Origin: a virus
IMG/VR virus record: IMGVR_UViG_3300025891_000008
Span: 1-24,835 of that record
Length of the DNA: 24,835 bases
Strand: one strand, 5' to 3'
The notes beneath the pieces were generated by a model. The model searched no databases. It had not been told where the DNA came from and saw only the letters and a list, made by a program, of their open reading frames with translations. Position numbers and translations under genes: made by a program. Every line of letters begins with the position of its first letter. Within the stretch, counting starts at the first letter, position 1. Of this stretch, positions 15,385-21,694 are shown in pieces.

Positions 15385-16061
15385 GCGTCCGATCCTACGC
15401 TCGCTGCGACCAGCGCTTCGGCTGCCCTGGTGCTGGCGGCGCTGACGTCCTCGACGTACATCCGGTATTGCTCGTCACCGCTGGCGGCGGCCAAGACGGC
15501 GGCTATCGCGTCGGCCGCGGCCTCGTTGCCTGGGGTCACAGTCTCCTCATACCGGAACAGCGGATCGGTGAACGTAGCGCGCAACTCGGCCTCTTGTAGT
15601 CCTGCCCCGTAGACGATGGCGTGCCCGAACTCGTGACGGACGACGGATCGGATCGCCGCGCCCGGGTCGATTTTGTCGGCGTACTCGGCGTACTCGGCGT
15701 CGTTGGCCTCGATCTGGACAGATACGGCACCGGTCGCGTCCTGGTATGTCAGACCCCACCACGGGTCGTCGAGAACGTAGAAGCCCCACGTCACGTCGCA
15801 CACCGGCAGACCAAGGTCGCGCAGGTCGCGGATCTCGGTCCACGCGATGACGCTCACGGGCCAATCCAGGGCGACCTGACCGCTGCACACTTCGTCGCCA
15901 CCTCGGACTGGCGGCAGGGCAGCGGCCGAGTCGGGGGTGCTGTACCGACCCACCAGTCCGGGCCCTTCTGCGACCGCCGAGGCTACGACCGATCCGCTCA
16001 ACGCCCCAACGGCGGCGAGCATCACGCACGCCTTGGCGACGGAACGGAACATGCCGCCCAC
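15381..16061 (-). CDS. Secreted zinc metalloprotease-like protein, putative moron 2
   Basis: A 226-residue leftward protein between two rightward tail genes. Residues 1-31 form a signal peptide (basic start, hydrophobic core AACVMLAAVGALSG-like, cleavage near AVA|EG). The zinc motif is H143-E-F-G-H147, and E180 in NEAAAD is a good third ligand with the downstream Asp, the gluzincin pattern. C59 and C88 could form a disulfide. I chose GTG 16061 since GGAG lies four bases upstream; ATG 16052 is an alternative. The predicted place of action is outside the membrane or in the cell wall. Substrate unknown: cell-wall remodelling, entry exclusion and host fitness are all possible. Confidence 0.72.
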   Translation of the reverse strand: MGGMFRSVAKACVMLAAVGALSGSVVASAVAEGPGLVGRYSTPDSAAALPPVRGGDEVCSGQVALDWPVSVIAWTEIRDLRDLGLPVCDVTWGFYVLDDPWWGLTYQDATGAVSVQIEANDAEYAEYADKIDPGAAIRSVVRHEFGHAIVYGAGLQEAELRATFTDPLFRYEETVTPGNEAAADAIAAVLAAASGDEQYRMYVEDVSAASTRAAEALVAASVGSDA

Positions 16062-16121
16062 GGTACTCCCCCCTGACCCCCCGTCACGGGTCCCGCTGAC
16101 ATCTCACCCGGAGGAGGGCCC

Positions 16122-17129
16122 ATGACCACGTACCACTACGAGTCGATCGCGGTCTACGTCGCGCTCGGCGATGCCCTGCGTCTCGCCAGCGGGGCCCGCG
16201 TGTTCACGACCGACCCGACCACCGGGGCGCCCGTTGATGCCACCCAGGGCACCCGCGTCGCCCCCTACGTCGACGCCGACGCCAACGGGGACGTGTCGTT
16301 CACCGCCGAGTCGTGGCCCGTCCGCCTCACCGGCGGCACCGTCTACGAGGACGTGTGGCCCATCGACGCGGCGGGGCCTGACGACGCGACCGTGGCCGGG
16401 CTCGTGGACGCTGCGACCGCGACACGGGCGGCGCTCGACGGCCGGTACCTCACGAGCGTCCCGCCGCTTTTTGCCGACCCCAACGCGGACCGGCTCGTGT
16501 TCTGGGACGACTCTGCTGGTGCGTTCGCCCCGCTCACCGCGTCCACCGGTCTCACGCTCACCGGGACGGACCTGTCGGTTCGTGCCGCGACGGACGCGCT
16601 CATGGGCGGCGTCGAACTTGCCACGTCAGCGGAGACCGTCACCGGTACCGACGACACCCGGGCGACCACACCGGCCGGGGTCAAGGCAGCCATCGCCAAC
16701 GGTCCCGGCTCAATCATGGGCGCACCCACGACGGCCACTACCAACGGGACACCCACGACCGGCACCACGGTTACCCGCGACGCTGTCCTAGGCAACTACG
16801 CGTTCACCGCTGTCGCGGGTCACCGCTACCGGGCGATTATCGACGGGCTCCTGATGAACACCAGCGTCGCCTCCGACGTGGCCGTCGTGACCGTCCGCAA
16901 CGGCGGGGCCTCCACACCGACAGCGGCGAGCCCGGTTGTCGCATCGACCCAGACCTGGATTCCATCGGCCGGCGGCGCTGGCCAGATGGCGGCGCTGGCC
17001 GCCGGGACGTTCGTCCCCGGCGCGGGGACGGTAACCCTGAGTGCGTTCGTGGCCCGGGCCGCGGGCACGGGCGTCGAGACCCCGGCCGGGTCGCGCGAAC
17101 TGTACGCGGTCGATCTTGGCACCGCGTGA
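16122..17129 (+). CDS. Tail fibre-like minor tail protein
   Basis: A 335-residue protein with a strong GGAGGAGGG ribosome-binding site. N-terminal beta domain (about 1-90: YHYESIAVYVALGDALRLASGARVFTTD), then residues about 160-190 with GGVELATSAE..TGTDDTRA followed by TPAGVKAAI, the known repeat motif of phage tail fibre shafts. The C-terminal part (about 220-335) is beta-rich with HRYRAIIDGLL, VAVVTVRNGG and VTLSAFVARAAG, looking like a trimeric knob. It lies apart from the other tail genes because of the protease insertion, but its strand and composition fit the tail block. It should contact the host surface. Confidence 0.72.
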   Translation: MTTYHYESIAVYVALGDALRLASGARVFTTDPTTGAPVDATQGTRVAPYVDADANGDVSFTAESWPVRLTGGTVYEDVWPIDAAGPDDATVAGLVDAATATRAALDGRYLTSVPPLFADPNADRLVFWDDSAGAFAPLTASTGLTLTGTDLSVRAATDALMGGVELATSAETVTGTDDTRATTPAGVKAAIANGPGSIMGAPTTATTNGTPTTGTTVTRDAVLGNYAFTAVAGHRYRAIIDGLLMNTSVASDVAVVTVRNGGASTPTAASPVVASTQTWIPSAGGAGQMAALAAGTFVPGAGTVTLSAFVARAAGTGVETPAGSRELYAVDLGTA

Positions 17130-17179
17130 CCTACGCCCTGACCCCGCCCCAACCCGGACCGACCAGAAGGGTGCGCCCC

Positions 17180-17659
17180 ATGACCCGCAGCGCGAATCCG
17201 CCCGAATGGCCCCCGGTCCGGCACCCGTTCGAGGTCGCAGCGATAGTCGCCTTCCTCACCACGGGCATCCTCGGGCTGGCCGGTGCGGGTACGTTCACGC
17301 TCGCGCAGTTCCTCTCGGGTCCGCTCCTGATCGTGTGGCTCGTCGGCCTCGTCTTGTCTGCGTCTCTCGGTGGGGTGGCCGTCGTGGCTGCGACTCGCCG
17401 GCCGATCCTCTCTCTACTTTGCGAGCGACTGTTCCTCGTCGGCGTGGGCTCTTTCGCCACGCTCTACGTCGTCGCAGCCATTGCCCGAGATGGCCTCTGG
17501 AATCCTCCGTCGGTCATCCCAGGCACCGTCTCGACAGTTTTCTCGGTGGTCATGTTCACCGCCTATGCCGTTGGCGCGTTCTGGCGGTTGTGGCAGGTCC
17601 AGACGTACTTGCACTGGTGGTTCAAGCTCGCTGCCGACGCCAAGGGAGGGACGACCTGA
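17180..17659 (+). CDS. Four-helix membrane protein, lysis-region
   Basis: A 159-residue integral membrane protein. I place the start at ATG 17180, eight bases after AGAAGGG; a GTG at 17126 coupled to the tail-fibre stop has no ribosome-binding site of its own and would add a Pro-rich prefix. Predicted membrane helices at about 17-37, 45-70, 83-101 and 113-135. The location just before endolysin genes suggests a holin or antiholin-related role, but four helices and no typical holin motif keep this uncertain. Its stop overlaps the next start (TGATG). Confidence 0.65.
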   Translation: MTRSANPPEWPPVRHPFEVAAIVAFLTTGILGLAGAGTFTLAQFLSGPLLIVWLVGLVLSASLGGVAVVAATRRPILSLLCERLFLVGVGSFATLYVVAAIARDGLWNPPSVIPGTVSTVFSVVMFTAYAVGAFWRLWQVQTYLHWWFKLAADAKGGTT

Positions 17660-18012
17660 TGGAGTTCTTTACGACACCAGTCGGAACAACAATCCTCTCC
17701 CTTATTGTCGCCGCCGTCACGTCGGGCCTGATCCTGGGGTTGCTGCGTATCGGTCCCGACCGGCGCAAGATCGTCTCCGGGGCGAACCTCTTGGACGCGA
17801 ATGCTGCCGCCACCTTGACGGGTTCGGCGCTTGAGATGGTCACCAATGCGCAGCACGACGCGAGCGCAGCGCGCTCCGAGGCGAGTGCGGCACGGCAGTC
17901 AGCCGACCGCGCCTGGCGGAGAGTGCGCGTGCTGGAGAGGGCGATGAGCCTCGCGGGCGTCCCTGTCCCCCATGACGACGCCCCTGACCCCGCCAACGGC
18001 ATCGGAGGCTGA
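17659..18012 (+). CDS. Single-span membrane protein with coiled coil
   Basis: A 117-residue protein. N-terminal helix at about 8-29 (TTILSLIVAAVTSGLILGLLRI) is a membrane span; residues about 50-95 form an Ala-rich coiled coil (DASAARSEASAARQSADRAWRRVRVLE); the tail is Pro/Asp-rich. Small proteins with one N-terminal span plus coiled coil are common beside actinophage endolysin genes and are often called holin-like or left as membrane proteins; I cannot decide between these. The start is coupled to the preceding gene, and the next start lies two bases after this stop. Confidence 0.65.
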   Translation: MEFFTTPVGTTILSLIVAAVTSGLILGLLRIGPDRRKIVSGANLLDANAAATLTGSALEMVTNAQHDASAARSEASAARQSADRAWRRVRVLERAMSLAGVPVPHDDAPDPANGIGG

Positions 18013-18014
18013 CC

Positions 18015-18884
18015 GTGGCTACCGTCGTCAGCGGGCGCCTCGACACGGCGCTCCTCGTCAGCGTCGGTGGTGGGCAGGCGCTGCGCGCCGACGCCGCCGC
18101 AGCGTGGCTCGCCGTCGTGGCCGAGGTGCGCGCCCAGTTCGGGATCACCCTGAGCCTCACCGACTCCTACCGCCCCTACGCCGTGCAGGAGCGGATCTTC
18201 CGGGAGCGGTACACCACCGCCTACGTGACGGGCATCGACCCACGCCGGTGGCTCGGTCAGACGTGGTGGCGCCTACCCGGCAACTCTTCCGCCGCCGTGC
18301 CCGGGACCTCCAACCACGGGTGGGGTATGGCGATCGACGTCACCGGGCTCGGCGGGTTCAACGGGTCCACCTACGCGCATCTGGCTGCTGTTGCACCCGC
18401 CCATGGCTGGTCCAACTGGGCTGGACGCCAGATCGACGAGGCGTGGCACTGGGAGTACAGCCCCGCAGCCGACGCATTCCCGACACCCGCACCAGCACAG
18501 GAGGACGACATGCCGTACACCGAGGACCAGTTGCGACTCATCATCAGCGAGGAGGTCACGAAGCGTCTCGACGAGCGCCGCGCACGGGACCGCGCCGACA
18601 CGATGGAGCAGGCCGAGAAGGCGGTGGCGAGCAGGGTCGAGGACATCGCGACGCGCACCACGAAGGCGCTCCTCACCGCGGTCCTCGACGAGGGTGTGGG
18701 CACCCTGTCCCAGGCGGTCCGCGATACCCGTGTGATCGCCCGCCGCACCGAGGTCGCCGTCGCCGCCCTACCCGCTGCGATCGTTGCCGCCCTGCCATCC
18801 GGCGTCACTGGCAATCCATCACTCGAGCAGGTCGAGGCGGCTGTGAAGTCCGCCCTCGCCACGCTGCAACTCAAGTCCGTCTGA
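18015..18884 (+). CDS. Endolysin, M15-type peptidase with coiled-coil tail
   Basis: A 289-residue peptidoglycan hydrolase. The N-terminal peptidase domain (about 20-150) shows SYRPYAVQERIF (about 51-62), the zinc motif S-N-H101-GWGMAID108, and E142-AWH145 near WHWEY, matching M15 (VanY / L-Ala-D-Glu) carboxypeptidase residues: two His and one Asp for zinc and Glu as catalytic base. Residues about 166-289 are helical and charged, with no clear cell-wall-binding repeats. GTG start two bases after the upstream stop. A strong internal ribosome-binding site and ATG at 18510 divide the protein at the domain boundary. It should cut peptide stems of the host wall once released by the holin. Confidence 0.88.
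   Translation: MATVVSGRLDTALLVSVGGGQALRADAAAAWLAVVAEVRAQFGITLSLTDSYRPYAVQERIFRERYTTAYVTGIDPRRWLGQTWWRLPGNSSAAVPGTSNHGWGMAIDVTGLGGFNGSTYAHLAAVAPAHGWSNWAGRQIDEAWHWEYSPAADAFPTPAPAQEDDMPYTEDQLRLIISEEVTKRLDERRARDRADTMEQAEKAVASRVEDIATRTTKALLTAVLDEGVGTLSQAVRDTRVIARRTEVAVAALPAAIVAALPSGVTGNPSLEQVEAAVKSALATLQLKSV
18510..18884 (+). other. Probable internal translation start for endolysin C-terminal domain
   Basis: AGGAGG at 18499-18504 lies five bases before an in-frame ATG at 18510, exactly after the Pro-rich linker PTPAPAQEDD. Translation from here would give a 124-residue C-terminal domain alone (MPYTEDQLRLIISEEV...). Some phage endolysins are known to produce such a second product that joins the full-length enzyme. 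Confidence 0.6.
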
Positions 18885-18908
18885 CCCCCACCACAGAGAG
18901 GCATGACC

Positions 18909-19265
18909 GTGTCTGACATCCTCGTGCGCATCCAAGACGCACTCACCGCCGCCATCCGTACCGGTGCCGCAGGCATCGGCGCCTACGTCATCGCGTGGCT
19001 CATCGGCCTGGGAGTGACCATCCCCGACGGGTTCAACCTGGCCCTGACGGCAGTCCTCTTCGGTCTGATCCTCGCCGGATGGAACCTAGCCATCGGCCTG
19101 GCTGCGAGGTACATCCACCCGTGGTTCGGGTACCTGCTGATCGTGGCGAAGTCCCCGTCCTACGCCCCTGTCGTCGACGGTGCGACCGTGATCACCGACG
19201 TCGCCGAGGCCGAGGCCGACGTGCAGGCCGCGGGCAACGACCCCACCGGCTTCCCCTACGCCTGA
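18909..19265 (+). CDS. Holin candidate
   Basis: A 118-residue membrane protein just downstream of the endolysin. Two membrane helices, about 18-39 (TGAAGIGAYVIAWLIGLGVTI) and 42-69 (FNLALTAVLFGLILAGWNLAIGLAA), then HPWFGYLLIVA and a hydrophilic acidic tail (about 84-118). Size and hydropathy fit a class II-like actinophage holin. I chose GTG 18909 because AGAGAGG ends seven bases earlier; ATG 18903 would leave only one base of spacing. Holins open the membrane at the end of the cycle, letting endolysin reach the wall. The call is by position and hydropathy. Confidence 0.72.
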   Translation: MSDILVRIQDALTAAIRTGAAGIGAYVIAWLIGLGVTIPDGFNLALTAVLFGLILAGWNLAIGLAARYIHPWFGYLLIVAKSPSYAPVVDGATVITDVAEAEADVQAAGNDPTGFPYA

Positions 19266-19363
19266 TGCACGGCCACGACCCGGCGGACCCCGTCTGGTGG
19301 TGTCCGACGTGCGGCTCGATCTTTTCGTCCCGTGAGGACGCCGAGGACTGCTGCGACGACTGA
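19265..19363 (+). CDS. 32-residue cysteine motif protein
   Basis: Encodes a short protein with WWCPTCGSIF and a later CC pair (DCCDD), one zinc knuckle plus vicinal cysteines. Its ATG shares a base with the holin stop (TGATG), so it is translated by coupling. I do not recognise it. Cysteine-pair micro-proteins of this kind are often encoded near actinophage lysis genes. Confidence 0.55.
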   Translation: MHGHDPADPVWWCPTCGSIFSSREDAEDCCDD

Positions 19364-19391
19364 CCCCGTCCCGGCGCACGAGGGCCCGGAC

Positions 19392-19484
19392 GTGACCACG
19401 CTCCTGATCGAGCTCGCCCGCCTCCACGGCATCAGCGAGGCCGCCGAACGCAGCAACCACGGACTACCACCCGCCCCTGCCTGA
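19392..19484 (+). CDS. 30-residue micro-ORF before the terminator
   Basis: GTG start with GAGGG about eight bases upstream; encodes MTTLLIELARLHGISEAAERSNHG... with a helical first half. It is the last possible gene of the late operon, ending 26 bases before the terminator. Support is limited to the start context and location. Confidence 0.35.
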   Translation: MTTLLIELARLHGISEAAERSNHGLPPAPA

Positions 19485-19509
19485 CCCGGTAAGCGCTCGT
19501 CAGCACAAC

Positions 19510-19540
19510 GCCCCGTCTCCCTCACAAGGGGAGGCGGGGC
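19510..19540. terminator. Late-operon terminator
   Basis: GCCCCGTCTCCC pairs with GGGGAGGCGGGGC around a seven-base loop (about 12 bp with one G-U wobble), followed on the plus strand by GATTTCG. It separates the rightward lysis operon from the leftward operon ending at 19559. GCAC before and GTGC after the stem can extend pairing, so it may stop transcription from both sides. Confidence 0.8.
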
Positions 19541-19558
19541 GATTTCGTGCGTCCGGGG

Positions 19559-19813
19559 TCAGCGGGTGTGTCGCAGCGCGGCGCGTAGGCCCTCGCGGCG
19601 GAGCGCGTCGAAGCGTGCGTCGAGGTCGTCGGCGAGCCTGACCGCCATCGTGCGGAGCGGCCAGTCGACGTCCTCGCACGCCAGGCGGAACGCCATGCTC
19701 TCGGCCCTGTACGTACCGAGCACCATGTCCTGCCCGCGCTCGTCGAGGTCGGCGTCCTCCGGGTACTCGGTGAGCCACCGCTCCCACACCCGCTCACGCA
19801 TCGCCGCGTCCAT
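19559..19813 (-). CDS. Hypothetical acidic helical protein, RHH operon third gene
   Basis: An 84-residue protein, last of a three-gene leftward operon. The start ATG 19813 overlaps the RHH stop (TGATG on the minus strand) behind a GGAGGAGGAG ribosome-binding site. It is Arg/Asp/Glu-rich and entirely helical by pattern (RERVWERWLTEYPEDADLDERGQ..., then RLADDLDARFDALRREGL). I recognise no family. Overlap and adjacency to a small RHH protein make a toxin-antitoxin-like or autoregulated pair possible, but the sequence shows no nuclease or other toxin motif. Confidence 0.6.
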   Translation of the reverse strand: MDAAMRERVWERWLTEYPEDADLDERGQDMVLGTYRAESMAFRLACEDVDWPLRTMAVRLADDLDARFDALRREGLRAALRHTR

Positions 19814-19965
19814 CACGTCTCCTCCTCCGCGTACTCGGTCAGCGCCCGCCGCACGACGTCGGTCAGGGTCTCCCCACGCTCGACAGCGCGAGCCTTAGCC
19901 CGGGCGATCAGGGCCGGGTCCAGACGGAACGACGTGGTCGGGGTGCCGGGACGGTTCGGGGTCAC
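19813..19965 (-). CDS. Ribbon-helix-helix (RHH) DNA-binding protein
   Basis: A 50-residue protein: a short disordered start (TPNRPGTPT), a strand TSFRLDP (residues about 11-17), helix ALIARAKARAVERG (18-31), a turn, then helix TLTDVVRRALTEYAEEE. This strand-helix-helix spacing is the CopG/Arc-type RHH fold, used by antitoxins and small repressors that bind DNA as dimers through the strand. The GTG start overlaps the stop of the upstream gene (GTGA) and its stop overlaps the downstream start, so all three are coupled. Direct repeats just upstream of the operon are the obvious binding site. Confidence 0.78.
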   Translation of the reverse strand: MTPNRPGTPTTSFRLDPALIARAKARAVERGETLTDVVRRALTEYAEEET

Positions 19966-20141
19966 TGAGACGCGCCCGCCTCGATCCCGAGAGCAGCGCG
20001 GGCCTGAGCGACAACCTTGACAATCAGGCCGTCCACCATCTTCCGCTGCGCATCGGCGTCATAGGTCCCGACGCCGTCGTCCTGCGTGACCTCGATATCA
20101 CCGAGGTACCCCGCATCGATGCTGATCCGGACTCTGCTCAT
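19962..20141 (-). CDS. Hypothetical protein, first gene of the RHH operon
   Basis: A 59-residue protein. ATG 20141 has an excellent GAGAGGCGAG ribosome-binding site; a same-frame start at 20171 would run into the operator repeats, so I reject it. The N-terminal half is strand-like (SRVRISIDAGYLGDIEVTQDDG), the C-terminal half a helix (DAQRKMVDGLIVKVVAQARAALGIEAG). No family recognised. Leading a coupled operon with an RHH regulator suggests a partner protein rather than an independent gene. Confidence 0.65.
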   Translation of the reverse strand: MSRVRISIDAGYLGDIEVTQDDGVGTYDADAQRKMVDGLIVKVVAQARAALGIEAGASQ

Positions 20142-20159
20142 CGTCTCGCCTCTCGGTAG

Positions 20160-20193
20160 GTGTAGCGCCACCCTACGCCGTGTAGCGCCACCC
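20160..20193. promoter_or_regulatory. Duplicated operator-like repeat upstream of the RHH operon
   Basis: GTGTAGCGCCACCC occurs at 20160-20173 and 20180-20193, two helical turns apart (20 bp). Each copy contains the imperfect palindrome GTAGCGCCAC (8 of 10 positions symmetric). It lies directly upstream of the leftward operon start at 20141, as expected of an autoregulatory RHH operator. Confidence 0.7.
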
Positions 20194-20239
20194 GTCCAGC
20201 AGGCGCGCGTCGCTGACCTATAAGACTCAGTATCGGCAC

Positions 20240-20283
20240 TTGGCTACCCTCATGGCTCCCCAGCGCGTTTCATCGGCTCCCGT
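20240..20283. promoter_or_regulatory. attP left-arm integrase-site candidates
   Basis: TTGGCTACC (20240), ATGGCTCCC (20252) and a related ATCGGCTCCC (20272) resemble the tandem ATGGCTCCCAGT copies on the other side of the core. The first two are spaced 12 bp, the same period as the right-arm copies. They look like arm-type integrase binding sites. Confidence 0.5.
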
Positions 20284-20289
20284 GACGAA

Positions 20290-20324
20290 GGCCCTGTCCC
20301 TGCGAGTGTGCAGGTGGCGGGGCC
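20290..20324. terminator. Terminator-like hairpin beside the attP core
   Basis: A stem from 20290-20303 to 20310-20324 (14 bp with two G-U wobbles and one bulged T) flanked by ACGAA and TTCGT, which extend it. This is the form of many actinobacterial bidirectional terminators. On the minus strand it follows the tRNA-like 3' end by about 12 bases, so it may supply a terminator to the host tRNA gene after integration. Confidence 0.6.
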
Positions 20325-20336
20325 TATTCGTGTCGA

Positions 20337-20382
20337 GCCGCCTCGGGGAGTCGAACCCCGGACCTGTTCATTACGAGTGAAC
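20337..20382 (-). other. attP: attP core: 3' part of a tRNA-Thr(CGU) gene
   Basis: Read on the minus strand, 20382-20366 is an anticodon arm (stem GTTCA/TGAAC, loop CTCGTAA, anticodon CGT), then a five-base variable loop, a T-arm with stem CGGGG/CCCCG and loop TTCGACT (20360-20344), then the acceptor 3' strand AGGCGGC (20343-20337). The D-arm and 5' acceptor strand are absent upstream. A tRNA 3' segment next to an integrase is the classic attP core; recombination would rebuild the complete host tRNA-Thr gene. Confidence 0.85.
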
Positions 20383-20462
20383 AGATTAGGGTAGACTAGG
20401 AGCACGCGCAACGCTCTGACCTGCATGTTTGTCAGACGGGGCGTGACATTGCGAGACTAGGC

Positions 20463-20486
20463 ATGGCTCCCAGTATGGCTCCCAGT
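20463..20486. promoter_or_regulatory. attP right-arm tandem repeats
   Basis: ATGGCTCCCAGT occurs twice in tandem (20463-20474 and 20475-20486), between the tRNA-like core and the integrase start. Directly repeated 12-mers at this distance from the core fit integrase arm-type sites. The second copy ends just before the integrase ribosome-binding site, so integrase binding could also repress its own gene. Confidence 0.6.
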
Positions 20487-20497
20487 GGAGGTGCCTC

Positions 20498-21694
20498 ATG
20501 GCACGCAGACCGCACGGCACCGGCTCCGTCTACTACGACGGCACGCGAGGCAGGTACGTCGCCTCCTACGAGGCCGGCTGGACCGCCCGCGGAACCCGGC
20601 GTCGACACAAGGTCACCGGCCGCACCGAGCGCGAGGTGAAGGTCAAGCTCCGCGAGGCCATGCGGGCCGTCGAGACCGACGAGACGGCGACGTCCGCCAG
20701 GCCGACCGTCCGCACCTGGGCGAACCGCTGGCTCGAGATCACCCAGACCACCCACCGACCGACCACATGGGGCGCCAATCGTTCCGCCGTCACGCGGTGG
20801 ATCATCCCGGCCATCGGGCACCGTCGCCTCGACAGGCTCACCCCCGGCGACATCCGAGCCGTCTCTACCGCCATCCTCTCCGGCGGCGGGGCACCAGCCT
20901 CCGCGCGGCGCGTGCACGTCGTCCTCATCAAGATCCTGCGTGATGCCATGCTCGAAGGGCACGCCGTCCCGCCGCGTCTGTTCGAGATGAAGGCACCCGC
21001 GGCGGGGGAGAACGACCGTGACGCGATCCCGCTGCCCGACTCCATCGCCCTGCTCGCCGCAGCGAAGGGCACACCCGACGAGTCCCGGTGGTTCGCGGCG
21101 TTCCTCCAGGGCATACGCCCCGCCGAAGCTCTCGGGCTCACGTGGGACGCGATCGACCTCGACGCCGGCACGGTCGACATCTCCTGGCAGCTCAAGGCGC
21201 TTCCGTACAAGGTTGCGCACGACCGCAGCTCAGGCTTCCGTGTCCCGACCGGGTATGAGGCGCGCCAGATCCGCGGGGCCTGGCACCGGGTCCGGCCGAA
21301 GACCGCATCGGGGCAGCGCATCGTCATGCTCGCCCCAGCGCTGGCCGCATCGCTCGACCGCTGGCGCGAGGCGACCTCGCCGACCGGCCTCGTGTGGTCG
21401 CCTACGAAGGTCCGCACCGATGCCGCCGACCGGGCCGCGTTCTACGCACTCCAGGATGCCGCGGGGGTTCGCCACGAGTCCGGGCGCCGCTACCTCACCT
21501 ACGAAGCGAGACACACGTGCGCGTCCTTGCTCCGGGCGCTGGGGTTCGATGACCAGACCATCACCGCGATCATGGGCCACGCCTCGATCCTGTCCACGAA
21601 GGCGTACATCCACGTCGACCAGGCCCGCAAGCGCGAGGCCGTCGAGGCGCTCGCGGCGAGGCTCGGCCTCGGTGCGCCGCAGATCGAGGGCTAG
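20498..21694 (+). CDS. int: Tyrosine integrase
   Basis: A 398-residue site-specific recombinase. Residues 1-60 (HGTGSVYYDGTRGRYVASYEAG) form the three-strand arm-binding domain, about 70-165 the SAM-like core-binding domain, and 175-398 the catalytic domain. Catalytic residues: R207 in GIRPAEALGLTW, K268 in RPKTASGQR, R338 in YEARH, H361 in GHA and nucleophile Y370 in AYIHV. The first His of the usual HxxR box is Tyr335. Start at ATG 20498 with GGAGG at 20487-20491. It should recombine the adjacent tRNA-derived core with the host tRNA-Thr gene. The TAG stop sits in a CTAG shared with the leftward lipoprotein stop. Confidence 0.94.
   Translation: MARRPHGTGSVYYDGTRGRYVASYEAGWTARGTRRRHKVTGRTEREVKVKLREAMRAVETDETATSARPTVRTWANRWLEITQTTHRPTTWGANRSAVTRWIIPAIGHRRLDRLTPGDIRAVSTAILSGGGAPASARRVHVVLIKILRDAMLEGHAVPPRLFEMKAPAAGENDRDAIPLPDSIALLAAAKGTPDESRWFAAFLQGIRPAEALGLTWDAIDLDAGTVDISWQLKALPYKVAHDRSSGFRVPTGYEARQIRGAWHRVRPKTASGQRIVMLAPALAASLDRWREATSPTGLVWSPTKVRTDAADRAAFYALQDAAGVRHESGRRYLTYEARHTCASLLRALGFDDQTITAIMGHASILSTKAYIHVDQARKREAVEALAARLGLGAPQIEG

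Noticed and set aside
17126-17179. GTG 17126 start of the four-helix membrane protein
   Set aside because: No ribosome-binding site at that start, while ATG 17180 has AGAAGGG at good spacing.
20337-20400. Complete functional tRNA gene
   Set aside because: No D-arm and no GCCGCCT-type 5' acceptor strand upstream on the minus strand; only the 3' part is present, as expected of an attP.
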